DNA of 33,589 nt, taken from NCBI RefSeq assembly GCF_001039355.2, contig NW_019775460.1, positions 175,845 through 209,433 of the forward strand, written 5' to 3'. Source of the DNA: Lingula anatina. Taxonomy: Eukaryota > Brachiopoda > Lingulata > Lingulida > Lingulidae. This document shows positions 9,701-22,600 of the stretch, in pieces. Below the pieces are notes generated by a model that did no database searches, had not been told where the DNA came from, and saw only the letters and a program-made list of their open reading frames with translations. The stretch's first letter is position 1, and each line of letters starts with the position of its first letter. The position numbers and the translations under genes are program-made.

Positions 9701-12700
9701 AGAAAGAAGCTTACGTAGTAGAAAAAAGGGAGAAGGAAGAAGAAAGAAGAGGAGAACAGGAAGCAAAACTGACGTACGCCGTCAGTACGTCACCACAAAC
9801 GTGTGAGGCAAGTGTGAAGCAAAACTGATGCAAAAGGGTACTAATTTCGCCGTGCGTTGCATTCCCTTTGTAAGTGGTGAGTGTGTGCCACGTACACAGG
9901 AAGCAAGACAAACTCAAAAGATGAGCACAATTTCCAAGGCCATCGCTCCTTGCAATTAGTGTCCCTGCCTAAAAGGACATCTCATGTGGCCCTTGCGACT
10001 CGCAAGGCAGACTTTCCTATACCTCTACGACCTCCACGGCCTCTGCAACCGCCAAAAATCGCAGGGGACGTATAATCCTGAAATTCGTGCGTCCGGTTGT
10101 GACCGAGGCTTAACATAACGTGCGGCTAAATTCCATACCAAAGACCTGGTTACAAACATTCTCTGAAAGTCAATAATTTGGAAAATAGGAAATATGATAT
10201 ACATTCCTGATTTTCACTACAGCGGATGACAAAAACATTAACTCATTTATTATGGCACCTGACTTCGTAGTTTGAAATCGCTATTCATTGTACCACCAGC
10301 GCGTCGCTGGCGGTACACATGAGTTAAGTCCCGCCGGCTCCGTTGCTACGACACCGTTACCGTTTCTCCTCCTAAACTACAAGAGCCTCTGTATCCATCT
10401 CTTGTATGTAGGTCACATATAAATTCAAGGCGATCCATGTGAATTTTGGGCGTTGTCGGTATTGGGTCTAGGTGCGGCACTTGTTGCAATGCACCCTTGT
10501 CCAAAATTGGCAAAAGTAAATGCTAAATACCAAACCAAAAGAAATATGGGAAAGAATTTTATTTATGGCTGACCGAATGTCATATGTGAAGATTTCAAAT
10601 ATGCCCTTGGATTGGACCTTTGACCTTTATTTAAATGTGAAACGGGTCATACTACTGATACTACTGGACTTGAATAGGGTCTCATATATTGACAGTCTTC
10701 CTGTGACCTTGAATTTGACCCTTGACCTCCTTTTCACCACGAACTGCACTTCACAAATTTGCATTTGACCTTTTACTTTTCCCCATGAACTTGTTATAAA
10801 TTGTAGTTTTCAACAACAATAAAAAAGAACTCTTTCTAACTGCATTTTGTAGAGCTTCTCAAGTACAACAGTGGAGTTGGTGTCCCTCTTTCCCCACGCA
10901 TGCTCTTGCTCCAGCCGGTGGTACAATACTTGGAGGCAGTATCGCCTCTCTGATCCTCCAGTTAGAATAGAATAAAGAAGACAGGTTGTGTTAAGAGAGA
11001 AAACAAACAATTTTAGTAACTGCATTACCTGGAACAGCACAAAATAATATTTTAAACAAATTTTGAATATCATCATCGTCATCTGCCCGATCCTCCGTAT
11101 ATCGAAGCACATTCTGTCAACCAGGCCCCCCCCCTCACTTCTTCCTAACAACTGCCATCAACTTTCTATATTATCAAAATTTTTCTTGACCATTTTTGCA
11201 TGTTGGTTTTGTATTCAAACCTCAGCCTGTCACGATTTCTCTTTATTAGAACGTTTTGAAAAGCTGTTGTAAACAACTATAATTTTTCCAATCGCAGCTG
11301 GTGGCCCAGAAAAATAAGATTCCTTTTTTGAGGTTGTTAAATAAATTGTGCTTAAGTCCGAGTTTCTCAAAAACACTGTCGTTTGCTCTTCCTTCCCACT
11401 ACGAGATGCAAAAATTTCAGCTGAATCTATTCGATTTTCCTTCTCTATTTTTTGATCACCCACCCTTCGCACCCGTACATGAACGTAGGACCTTTCCGAC
11501 GGGGGTCTGTTTCAAATTCCACTCCGGAAATGGCGGGTACGACCACAAATGCTTCCATTGCTCGGCCCCCAGCTTTCCATTGCAATCGCCAAGAAGGTGG
11601 AACACCTGCCCACACAACCCCAAACTACAGGGTTACTACTTAATATGGAATATTTTTTATCATTATTATTTTTGAGTGCTGATTAAATATTTTTTGGCTT
11701 GATTCATCAAAAAAGTATGTCATTAAGCGATAAAAATATCCAGTTTCCTATTGTGAGATATTTTGGTCAATAATATCAAATCTGACATAAGATGACATTC
11801 AAAAGAAAGAACACCCCCAGAAAACCATATCAACAGTTTGATATCAGTATTAACTTTAAACTAAGATATTTAAGAAAATGATAGCCTAAGGACAATGATA
11901 TGTTACACAGTCAGGCTACATTTGTCAGGCTACCCCCTCCCATTCTGAAAAGGCAATTGGTTTCAGGTTTTACAGCTTGATACAGGCTGGGTCACAATGG
12001 CTTGCAGTACTCTTTTTCGGGTCGCAATCATAAATCCGCCATGGATAGGCCTGAGATTGTAGATCAGAAATTGGGCTCTGAATTAAAACTAGGCAGGCCC
12101 TTTCACGCCTAAAAACTTCTCACATTTGGCCATATCTCCCATTGGCCTTCAACCCAAGAAAGACCCAGGTAAGTTCAGACTTATCTATGATCTCTCATTC
12201 CCCGCAGCGCAGTCATTTAATGATGGTGCTGACAAGGAATTCTCCTCGGTTCGATATCACACGACTGAAAATGTAATATAACTCATCAATGAGTCTGGGC
12301 GTTATTCTTGGATGGCTAAGACTGATGTGGAATCAGCTTTCAGGATTATTATGGTTCACCCTGCTGATCAACACCTGCTGGGTTTCACATGGAGGGGTAA
12401 ATACTATTTCGACACCAGCCTCTCAATGGGCTGTTCTTCTTCATGTAAAATACTTGTGATGTTTAGTACCTCCCTCCAATGGATCGCAGAAAACAAATTC
12501 AAGGCCCATCCAATGGTCCAGGTTTTTGATGACTTCCTGTTTGTAGCCCCTACCCGGGAAAAGTGTCAGGATTATGACAGAAGTTATCTTAAGCTTGTTT
12601 TACAGTATTTCAACATGGTTATTAACTATTCAATACATAGCTGGTGAATATAAAATGTGTATCATATGTCATTTTGAAAAAAAAAAAACAAGATGATTGC

Positions 12701-15700
12701 CACAGGAATACAAATTCACGGATATCAATTATTGTCAGTGAAACAGGGTTTATTATGAAAAGGCAAAAAATTAAACCCGTACCGTGCACCTTATCACAAA
12801 AACATCTTCAGGGAACTGTCACTAAAGGTGACACTGCTAATTGTATTGCTGTCGTCACATGACAGTCGACACGGAATCGCCGCCATGGTGTGGCTCGAAA
12901 GGCAGACCCTAGCAAATACATTTTGAGCCTCCTGATTGGGAAGATTTTGGTTTAAAGTTAGATTCAGAGGAGAGCATGGAGTGATCATGTCTCGCTCAAA
13001 ATGCACGAAGCCCTTGAGTTTCACACGCTAGGCGCGCAAAAGTGCGGAGTGAGCACGTAGTGAGTAAGAAATAAATATGTGTATCGAGCTCCTTAACCAC
13101 GTGCATCGCACGCACCGTAGTCACCCAGGCGCAGAGGGGAAAAAGAGAATTTCCTCACATGGTCGTACTTTTTTTACCATTTTTTTTTAGAACTCGTAGA
13201 CCACACGCAGCGGCTGTTGATCATGTCGAAAATTTTCTAGGTGCTGGCTGCGACCTCCAAAGGTTGCACGGTGAACATGTTCCTCACGTAGGAAATCCCA
13301 AGTTTTCCCCAATATGTTGGTCGTAGACCAGACGTAGAAGCCTGTATGTTGAGTTAGGACCCAGGCTTTATTTACAAGCTAGGAATCATACGAGCCTGAT
13401 GTACGGAGCCAACACCGTAGTGAGCCAAGAAGTTGACTATGTGCCGGGTGTGTTAGCTGAGTGTGTTTTTCCTTATTGGGCTTCCTCAAAGCCAGAGCAT
13501 CACCCCCTAAAAGAAAGATCAACACACCACACCACGTTGCAGAACCTTACCTGAGATGGTTGTCTGAAAGACTCGGTCACTCGGGCACTTATGGGCTGTT
13601 TACGTCCAAAATTTATGTAAAATTTCACGTCCCACGAAAGTCCTTCTTTGGAAATTTCGAGTTCGCAGACAGCCCGTAAGCACGAACGGAAGATGTTGGA
13701 CATGTCCAAAAGATTCTACGAATAGCCTGCGAACAGCGAGGCCGCAAGCGTAACTTGCTCCCCTCGAAAGGAGTTAGCAAGAGAGATGCGCGTTTTGCAA
13801 GACGCACGTCTCAAGCAATAAAGGAGCAAGTGCCCTTTGCGTGTTGAGTAAGGCGCAGGCCCTCACAACTAAAGAAAAAAGTAGATAACACACCGGGAAT
13901 TAGTCGCACGTGCGTCACCTCCACGCCTCTTGTATAAAAGGCGTGCTCACAACGCACGCTCGTGTCTTTACAATGAACGTCGACTGTGTAACGTGTACAA
14001 TAATTTTCAAAATTTTAAAATTTTTCCTCAATTTATTTTCTAATATGCCTCCAAAAGGCAAGAGAAAGAAGCTTACATAGTAGAAAAAAAGGGAGAAGGA
14101 AGAAGAAAGAAGAGAAGAACAGGAAGCAAAACTGACGTACGCCGTCAGTACGTCACCACAAACGTGTGAGGCAAGTGTGAAGCAAAACTGACGCAAAAAG
14201 GGCACTACTTTTGCCGTGCGTTGCATTCCCTTTGTAAGTGGTGAGTGTGTGCCACGTACACAGGAAGCAAGGCAAACTTAAGAAATTAGTACAATTTCTA
14301 CGGCCATCACGCCTTGCAATTAGCAGCGTCCCTGCTTGAAAGGACATCACATGTGGCCCTTGCGACTCGCAAGGCAGACTTTCCTCTACCTCTACGACCT
14401 CCACGGCCTCCGCAACACCCCAAAATCGCAGGGGACGTACGATCCTGAAATTCGTGCTTCCGGTTGTGACCGAGGCTTTAGGTCATATTTGAACCTTTTT
14501 TTTTCGAGTAATATGAATAGTAATATTTTTTCTGCACATGTAAGTTTTTTTAAACTACTATTTTCTTTTCTTTCTTTCTTTATTCTTTTTTGCTACATTG
14601 ACATCAAATACGTGCTTAACATGGGGTGTGTTCCAGTAACTACAAGGTAGTATGGCCAAGGAAGTCATGCACTATACTCCAGAAAAGCATTTTTGATATA
14701 AAGATAGACTTAGAAGAAAGAGATAATGTTTCTTTAAATGTTCTAGCAAGGTGTCATTAATTTTTAAGTTTTTTGTAGCATTGTTTATCTGTTCTTTTTT
14801 CTATGTTGTTTAGTTCATTTGCCTTGCTTTGTTTTTTGTTTTTGTTTTTGTTTTTTTTTTTTTTCAAAAATATATAATACCATTTTAAACATTTGAATTT
14901 TTATAAACCAAGGTAAAATACGAGGCAACACAAATAAATCCTTTTGACAGTTAAAAGCAGTGTGCAGCTAGGAGTACAAAAAAATCCCCTGCCCCAATAT
15001 ATACCACTTAATGCCATCAGAATATGTTTCACGTACCGTCATATCTGTGTTGTACTTCACCACCATGTCTTCCAGTATTTTCTTGCATCTTAATTCCACA
15101 CTAGCATCCCAGGCACTCTTTACGGCAGGTATGGTGTCTGGATCATTGACAGCTTTTACATAGTCCTTTAACATTGTGGCAAGCTGATCCCCTAAGCATT
15201 AAATGAGCTGACTTTAAAATGCGCTTAAAATGTTAATATAAATAGCAGTTATAATTAATGAAAATTAGATTGTTTTCTACTGAAACTTCCTGTTGTCATA
15301 TATGTATGTATCTCTACGCCGGTGTGACGGGAATGGCAGTCCTTAGGAATAGAATTAATGGGGTCCCACATGTTTGGTACATGTTAGTGTTAGTCGGAAT
15401 ATTGGGGTAAGTATATGAGACAAATGGCACCTGTACAAAGTAATGGGGAAGGTAGCACGATTCCTAGCTGACAAGCATTCCTGTCACACCGGCCTTTATA
15501 AGACGCTGTCGATCCGTGAGTGGCAAGTCTTGTCTGTTTTGTCCCATTCTCCCACTCAGCGTTTAAAGGGCCAATTTCAGCTCCATAATATATGCCAGTG
15601 TAAAGGCGTGGCTAGAAAATCATTAATTATGTTATGCCTGTTTTGAGCCTTACTTACTTTGTGTGAATCATCATCTTTAGCAAGAGCGGATCCAGGATTA

Positions 15701-16583
15701 TTCGATGGGGGGGGGGGGGGGTGGTGTCCGCGGATGCGAAGCCGATCTTCTAGCTCTCCCTCACTGTGCGATTAAGGGCCCCGAAAATTTTTGGTATCTT
15801 AGAGGGTGAATGGTGCCATTTGGTTCGGTTTAGAACTATGATTAAGCTGGTCAAAATTCTAATTTCAAGAGAGGACCAAAAATCGAAGGGGGGCGGGGTC
15901 AGTACCCCCCTGACCGCCGCCTACAAATCCGCCATTGTATTGACTTTGAGGTTACTTAAGCTGATGACAAACTCACTTATATCATATTGCAAAACAAAAA
16001 TGTACCCTAAAATGGCAAAATACATGTATCGCTATGAAAATATCTGCTTTGGTATATTTTCTGAAGATTTATTGATATATCATCAGGCTGAATATTATCT
16101 ATAAAGAGACATACATATACTTTATAATTGGAATAAACTGAAATGCATTCATTCCTCAAGCACTTTTATAAGTAAAGAAACCACCATACCTGTTATCTTA
16201 GAGCCCACAGTCATCCCTCGCTGGCATTCTAGACTAAACAGGATGTATTCTATAAAATTGTCCATTCTCGCATTGAATTCAGGGTCGATATCATCAGCGT
16301 TCGCCGCAATATCCAACAAAACTTCCCCAAGCCCCGGAGCGGGGAGGGTAAATGCCTCCACATAACGAAAAGCCAATGAAATGACTCTGCCTATCCTCTC
16401 TTGACTGGTTTCTTGTGAGTCGTTCCTGAATACCTTTGGAAAATATCTTGTTCAACAATCATGTGTCTATCAAATGAAAATTATTTTATCATCAATTATA
16501 AATAAGGGCAACAATTATGATAATTTGGATGGTTTTGCCATTATAAATATATATATGGCATGATAATAATAATAATAATAATG

Positions 16584-16622
<39 letters not shown>

Positions 16623-19600
16623 TTTATTTCTTCAGTCTCAGTGCTGTTTACAAATAAAATAATCAGAATTAAGTAATTATATAAATACTTAAAGCAGAGG
16701 TGAATAGAACAATCAAAATGATTAATGCTGGTTATAATAGTGATAGTTTCAACAATGAAAAATGAGAAAATATATAATTTCAAGTAAAATGTATTTAAAT
16801 ACTGTGCAAATAAGAATGTTTTCAAATCTTTTTAAAAACGTGAGCACTACATAATAAATTACATAAAATGGGTGCTGCAATTGAAAATGTCCTATGGCCG
16901 TAGGGTTTTAGTTGTTGTTATTTTTTTTTTTGTTGTTGTTGTTTTTGTCATTTCTGGTAAAGCAAATGTCCATTTTTTGAGGAACATACGGGACATTTTA
17001 ATTACAGAAAAGTTACTTTTATTCAAGTGAAAAATACTGAGCTCAGTAATTTTTCATTTAGTATACATCTTTACCTATGGCTTTTGTTAAGTCCTTGCAC
17101 ATTTAAAAAGGATTTGGTATAGATTAGTATCGTGTTAATTAATATTATTTTGGAATGGTGATTTTTTTGTTTCAGATAGTTCCATAAACAATAGTTCAAT
17201 TCTGCACAAGTAATATTCTGATATTGGTAATTTCACATTAGTTTTCAAATAATTCTTTATAAGCACAGTGACTGAGAAAATATTGATCCTACATTTTGGA
17301 AAAAAAATTCCAGGCAACTCTTTGCTTCTCATTTTATGGTAAAAAGACTGGATAACTTAAAAACATGTGAAAGGTTTTAACTCTAATGTTCAACTGCATA
17401 GTCATTCAATTGAAGAAAGTTCGGAAGTCATCAGAGATCAAGTTCATGCCTAAGTGTCAAGGCCAATCTTTAAAAAAAGGACCAAAATAGCTTAACATAT
17501 ATTGCATCAACTGTCTTTATTATTTCAAAAATGAGATTTTTATGATTTCTTCTGTATACAAGACACTATATTTGTGAATGTATGTCAAGGTCAAACTCGC
17601 GTCAAAACACATACAAAAGTGACATTTCTGATCCAAAACAATTCAATCGAACTAGATAAATCCGTTGATGGTCAAATCTCTTAATAATGTGGAAGATTAA
17701 AGTCATGAAGTAAAAGAACCATCTTTTGCTGATCATAAGACGTCAAGGTCAAGTATGTGTGTCAAGGTCAGTTTTGAAATGGAACCAAAATGGTCTAAAA
17801 TACATCCAACTATAATTTTACAGAAATAAAACTATTTATCAAGCTATTTAGTCAAAAGGCAATCACTTTATTTTGGGATTTAATTGGACATAGGCAAAGA
17901 AAATACGCATTAAAGTCAAATGGGCATTAATGTAATTAAAACAGTTAAATATACAGTTAAATAACAATTAAAAATACCTAAATTGTCATTTTTCTTTTTT
18001 TTTTTTTTTGCATACCCACATTCACAGATTGTGTGGTGGGTAGTGGGTAGGTGGATAGTATTCAAGCAATTAAAAGTGACAGATAATCAAAGGGATACCT
18101 GGATAAGTGAGAAGGGGGTAAATGCAAAAAAAAAAAAAAATGGAGAGTTTGGAAGATGGTCTTCCACTCATTAATACAATATGTGAGGACAATTAGACTA
18201 ATGCAAAGGAAATAGAGGAAGTTAGGGGACACATTCAAGAATCTAAAGGAAGAAAATGAAATCTAAAAAACAGAGATAGCTGGACTGAGACAGGACCTAA
18301 ATGAACTTAAAGAGAAACATCTCAAATTACAGACCCGCTCCATGAGAGTAATTAAACAATGTTATCAATATTCTCTATCCTCGAGTTGCATCATCTAAAA
18401 ATTATTCATACAATGGATGACAAATTTTGAACTTTATGCTCCTTATTTTATATTTGTATATTAATATATATATTCTTCAACTCTTCAACGGGAATCGTCT
18501 GGAGGGGAATTGTCGGGGGGGGGGGGATGTCCGGAGGGAATTGTCCTGGGGAAATTGTTCTGATACCAATTTAAGGTGTCCTTCCATTCGTGTCCACAAA
18601 GCACGATTTCAAATGTGCTTTTGTAAGTCGTTGTTGGTGTGTTTATGCTCTCGGGCACATTTTTGCATGCCTGAGTGTATATATTGTCCCACAGCTGTAT
18701 CAATATACAAGTTTTTAAGTTTTAAAGGCCGCTTTATTGCCATTTTGTCACTAAACGATGGCATTAAAATGTATACATTTCTAGAAAATCAAAATTCTGC
18801 AAAAATGTTGTTTCATTTCAAGCCATTGTTGAGATTGACCTTAAAAACACATACATGGCCCTGGCCTCCCTTTGTTAACAAAGTATTGCCCTTTTATTAG
18901 ATAATTTTCAATTTTAACATGATTACGTAATTTGGCCATCAAAGGATATATTAAATTAGTTTGATGTATATTATGGGAATCTAAGCTTAGTTTTGTATAT
19001 TTTAAGATGAAAATGTGACCTTGACATACATTATTTTACCCTTGGTCAGTTAATTTCAGTGAGAAATAAATAATTTTGAAATTTCGCATACAAGTAGCGG
19101 ACGTTACAGTGCGCAAACTGAGCGAAGCATTTCGTAACAGCATTATCGATATGCACCATAATGGCACAAAACAGACAGACATTGCCAGACAGATTATTGT
19201 GTCTCAGTCTTACAATGTAATACCTAGGCTGGTGCACCTCGACAGAGGCCACGTCCATGGCATCCAAAGTTCCCCACATGGAAACAGTATCCATTGTTTT
19301 TATGGTTATACTGCTACAATTAAACAAGGACAACCGGTGTGAAAGGAATGCAGAGGCCAGATGCACCATTGGCCCTTGCTGTGACTACTAGACACTGGTA
19401 TGAGCGGCCTTTGTGAAGCATGCAACTCGTTGACAGATGATACTTTTGAAAATATGGAAATTGAAATAGCGCTGTTAATAGTAGTTAATTAAAATTAGGT
19501 GAAGTCAATTAAAGAACTGAAGTCATATTCACATTGAATAGATAATGAAAAGTTTTTAGAATCATTTTTTTAAATCATTCTCTTCATTTATTAGCAGGAA

Positions 19601-22600
19601 GAGTAGGAAAAATAAAAGACAATGCTTTGAAAAAAAAAATCCATTTTAAAAGCACAGTCTGGAGTTTGATTTGATTGGTTAATTATACAACATATTTGTA
19701 AGTTTTTGTCACGTGTTAAACACAACTAAGGATAAATATGGTCCAATCATGAGTAATTATATATATATATATATTTAGTATTTTGAAAAAAATCTCTCAG
19801 GACTTAACTAATAAGGTAATACTGAATGGGGGAACACAACATAAGAGTGGGAAATTTCGAGTAATCACACAAAAGACAATGGAACGGAAACAAGTAAATG
19901 CGTGATCAATGCGAGATAGAGTATAAATACTTGTGAATTTGTATGAAAAAGAGAGTCGGCAAATGAATGCTAATAGCTCTGACTTGGTCGCCGTTATCAC
20001 CATAATAGAATATGCAAGTGTGATGTATGTGGGAATGGGATTTTCACTTTGATCATTTAATGTATAAGTAGAACTGATACTGCAGCACCTGTTTATCGGT
20101 AGCAGGTTTTTATTTCTAAATATTTTAAATAACACTTACTCATAATTTAAATCCACAATTTTTTTCAGATTTTTAAATTTTTGGATAACCTACATTTAAA
20201 AATTGTTTTATTGATGAACCTTTCCACAGTGTTTTGAATATTGTTATCATCCGAGACGAACCAATAAATATATCAGCATTTTATTCTTATTTTTTTTAAA
20301 ATCCATCATGGATACTTATAAATTGTAGAAACATATTCAATATAATTTGAAAAAAATAAAAAATAAAGCTTTGATTGGTGTCGAATAAGCAAACGGAGAA
20401 ATGAAAAAAATATTCTAGACCCTATTAGCTTTTAAAATGTATTGGATCCCAGGGGCGGATCCAGGATTATTTGCAGGGGGGGGGGGGTCTATGGTTGTGA
20501 GATCTTTCTCAACCGAAAGAGGCCATGAAACGTCATGTTTTGTGAAACTTTAAGTATTTTTACACCTCCATTTTTTGAAGAGTTTCTAGTGCGCGTCGAC
20601 TACGGTAAGCACACCGAGCTAGGACTTAAGATTCTTTGTAAAACACTCCTAGTCGACTGCAGCGTAGTCGACCTAACTAGGTCACTCAGATAGTCAATTA
20701 CGAATTTTAATATTCTTAGTGAAACGGGGGCCTGGCCTGTGACATAGGTATTCAATCATAAATCAAGAAGGTGGGCAGATGCCACCAAAAGTCAGTAGAT
20801 CAACTCACCACTGTTTTCACATAATCAGTCGCTGACATTTCCTCCCCGGTGTCAGGGTGAACACACTTCAAATAGACGTCTCGCAGAAGCCACATGAAGT
20901 TTGGAAACATCCTGCGATGTTCCCCCATATCATCTGCCACCTCTTCATTTTCCTTTGCCAGAATTTTACCAGTAACATGAATAAGGGCTCTAAATACAAA
21001 ACAACCCTTTTCACTTGCAGTTGCATTATCACTTCACGACTTACAATTATACAAATAGAACCTATATTAACGTTAAAAATTTTTTTAATATAAAATGTGC
21101 TACTCGAAAGTTTTGGGAACATTTGAATAATTATGTTGCCTACTATTTTTAATATAACCAATTATTTGACGTTGGCCCAATGCCTATGGTTGGACAGACG
21201 ACATCGGGCCAACGTCGGCTGGCTGGATAGTCGACGGTGGGCAAACGTCTGTACAACCATACAATGGGCCAAAGTTGGCACAACGCTGTTGGTTGGCTTT
21301 CCAACATTGGCCCAATTACTTTCAACATTGGTCAAAAAGGTTGTCCCACCTTCAGTATCATGTGCTTTTATTTATAAATGATCACATCACAGGTGAAGAT
21401 TGTTATAAATAGTGATTTTCATTCCAGATACCGTAACTAACATAATTTATGATACAGGAAATACAAACTAGCGGTGAGGAAATCAATATTTAATACCATT
21501 TATTCCCATGTATTACACGTACCCCCCTCAAATCCGACGTTTCACTCTGATTTTCACAGAGGTAAAGAAATGTCCATTAAATTAAAAGGACGCCACCACA
21601 TGTCACCAAATTTACACACATTTAGCATTACGGAGTGCTCGTTAAATGATCTTTGTCTAAAAGCGTTTGTGTTTACCGCGTACTGTAATTACCTCCTGTA
21701 GGTTGCGCAACATGCCTTCAACAAGGGTAACAATTCTGATTTATGGGATTTTGTCCCATTCTTCCTAAAGAGCTTGGGGGAGTTGGTCCAATTTGATTCT
21801 CCTTTGCATTGCACACTTCAATTCATGCCACAGATGTTTAGTTAGGTTAATTACAGGGCTCAAAGGTGGTTGCTCCATCCTCCGAACATTGGGTTTCTGC
21901 AACAAATCACTCAGCAGACGAGAGTTGTGAGCAAGTGCATTTCCACGATGACACTTGCAGTATCCCTGGAGTCACATATTGCAAATGGAGTGAGATATTT
22001 GTTCGTAACGTTTCAGTGAATTGCCGCAATAACGTTCTTTTCCAGAAAGAACAATGCACTGAAACCATGGGATTGGTATTCTCTCCAAACGTGGACTGAC
22101 CTGACATGTCAGGCGATATTATCCTGCAAAACATTCCTAAGGATTCTGCAACATGCCTACGGGCCCTAATTTGACCATTGAAGGCAATCAAGAAATACCG
22201 TGATTCTTCAGCAATACCAACCTGTTTCTAGTGGTGGTTGACCAAGTTCTTGTAGTTCTGGGGTCACTGAACCATTCTCAACTAATACCTCACTCCATGT
22301 GCAATAGGGGACTTCTGGGATGATCCAGGCTACATCATGACATCACACTTGCACACAGTTCCCATTTGGTGAGTGATTTGTTGCAGAAACCCAATGTTCT
22401 GAGGGTGGAAAAACCATCTTTGAATACTGATAATAAACCTACTGAGCACTCGTGCCATAAATTGAAATGTGCAATCCAGAGGAGAACCAAACCCCAAATA
22501 GTCCGGGCCAATTTCGTCAAACTTTTAAGGAAACATGGGGCAATATCCCACAAAACATGATTGTTACCCTTGTTGAAGGCAGTGGCGCCGTCTACAGGAG

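Larger units (their letters stand above)
13568..14478 (+). mobile_element. TIR element copy 3 (AAGCCTCGGTCAC family), 911 bp
   Basis: The right end GGTTGTGACCGAGGCTT is exact. The left end has decayed to AAGACTCGGTCAC. The internal order equals copy 2, and this copy keeps both the TATA box (13933-13942) and an intact ATG for the MPPKGKRKK mini-frame (14045). It also carries the AG-rich tract at 14082-14125 and a TACGACCTCCACGGCCTCC segment. It is non-autonomous and in the same orientation as copy 2, in the same intron. Confidence 0.76.

Noticed and set aside
16541-16825. Frame with a long Ile run
   Set aside because: Translation of the TAA microsatellite plus AT-rich flank.
18427-18900. 157-codon frame, the longest uninterrupted plus-strand frame after the Tc1 region
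   Set aside because: AT-rich intron sequence with a G run inside; composition and lack of motifs point to chance.
19079-19375. Host paired-domain (Pax) gene
   Set aside because: Only the first helix-turn-helix is present; no second subdomain or homeodomain follows, and Tc1 relics are abundant here.
20868-21161. 97-codon minus-strand frame overlapping GBP-like exon 4
   Set aside because: Only shares bases with the real exon in a different frame; the exon frame gives GBP motifs.
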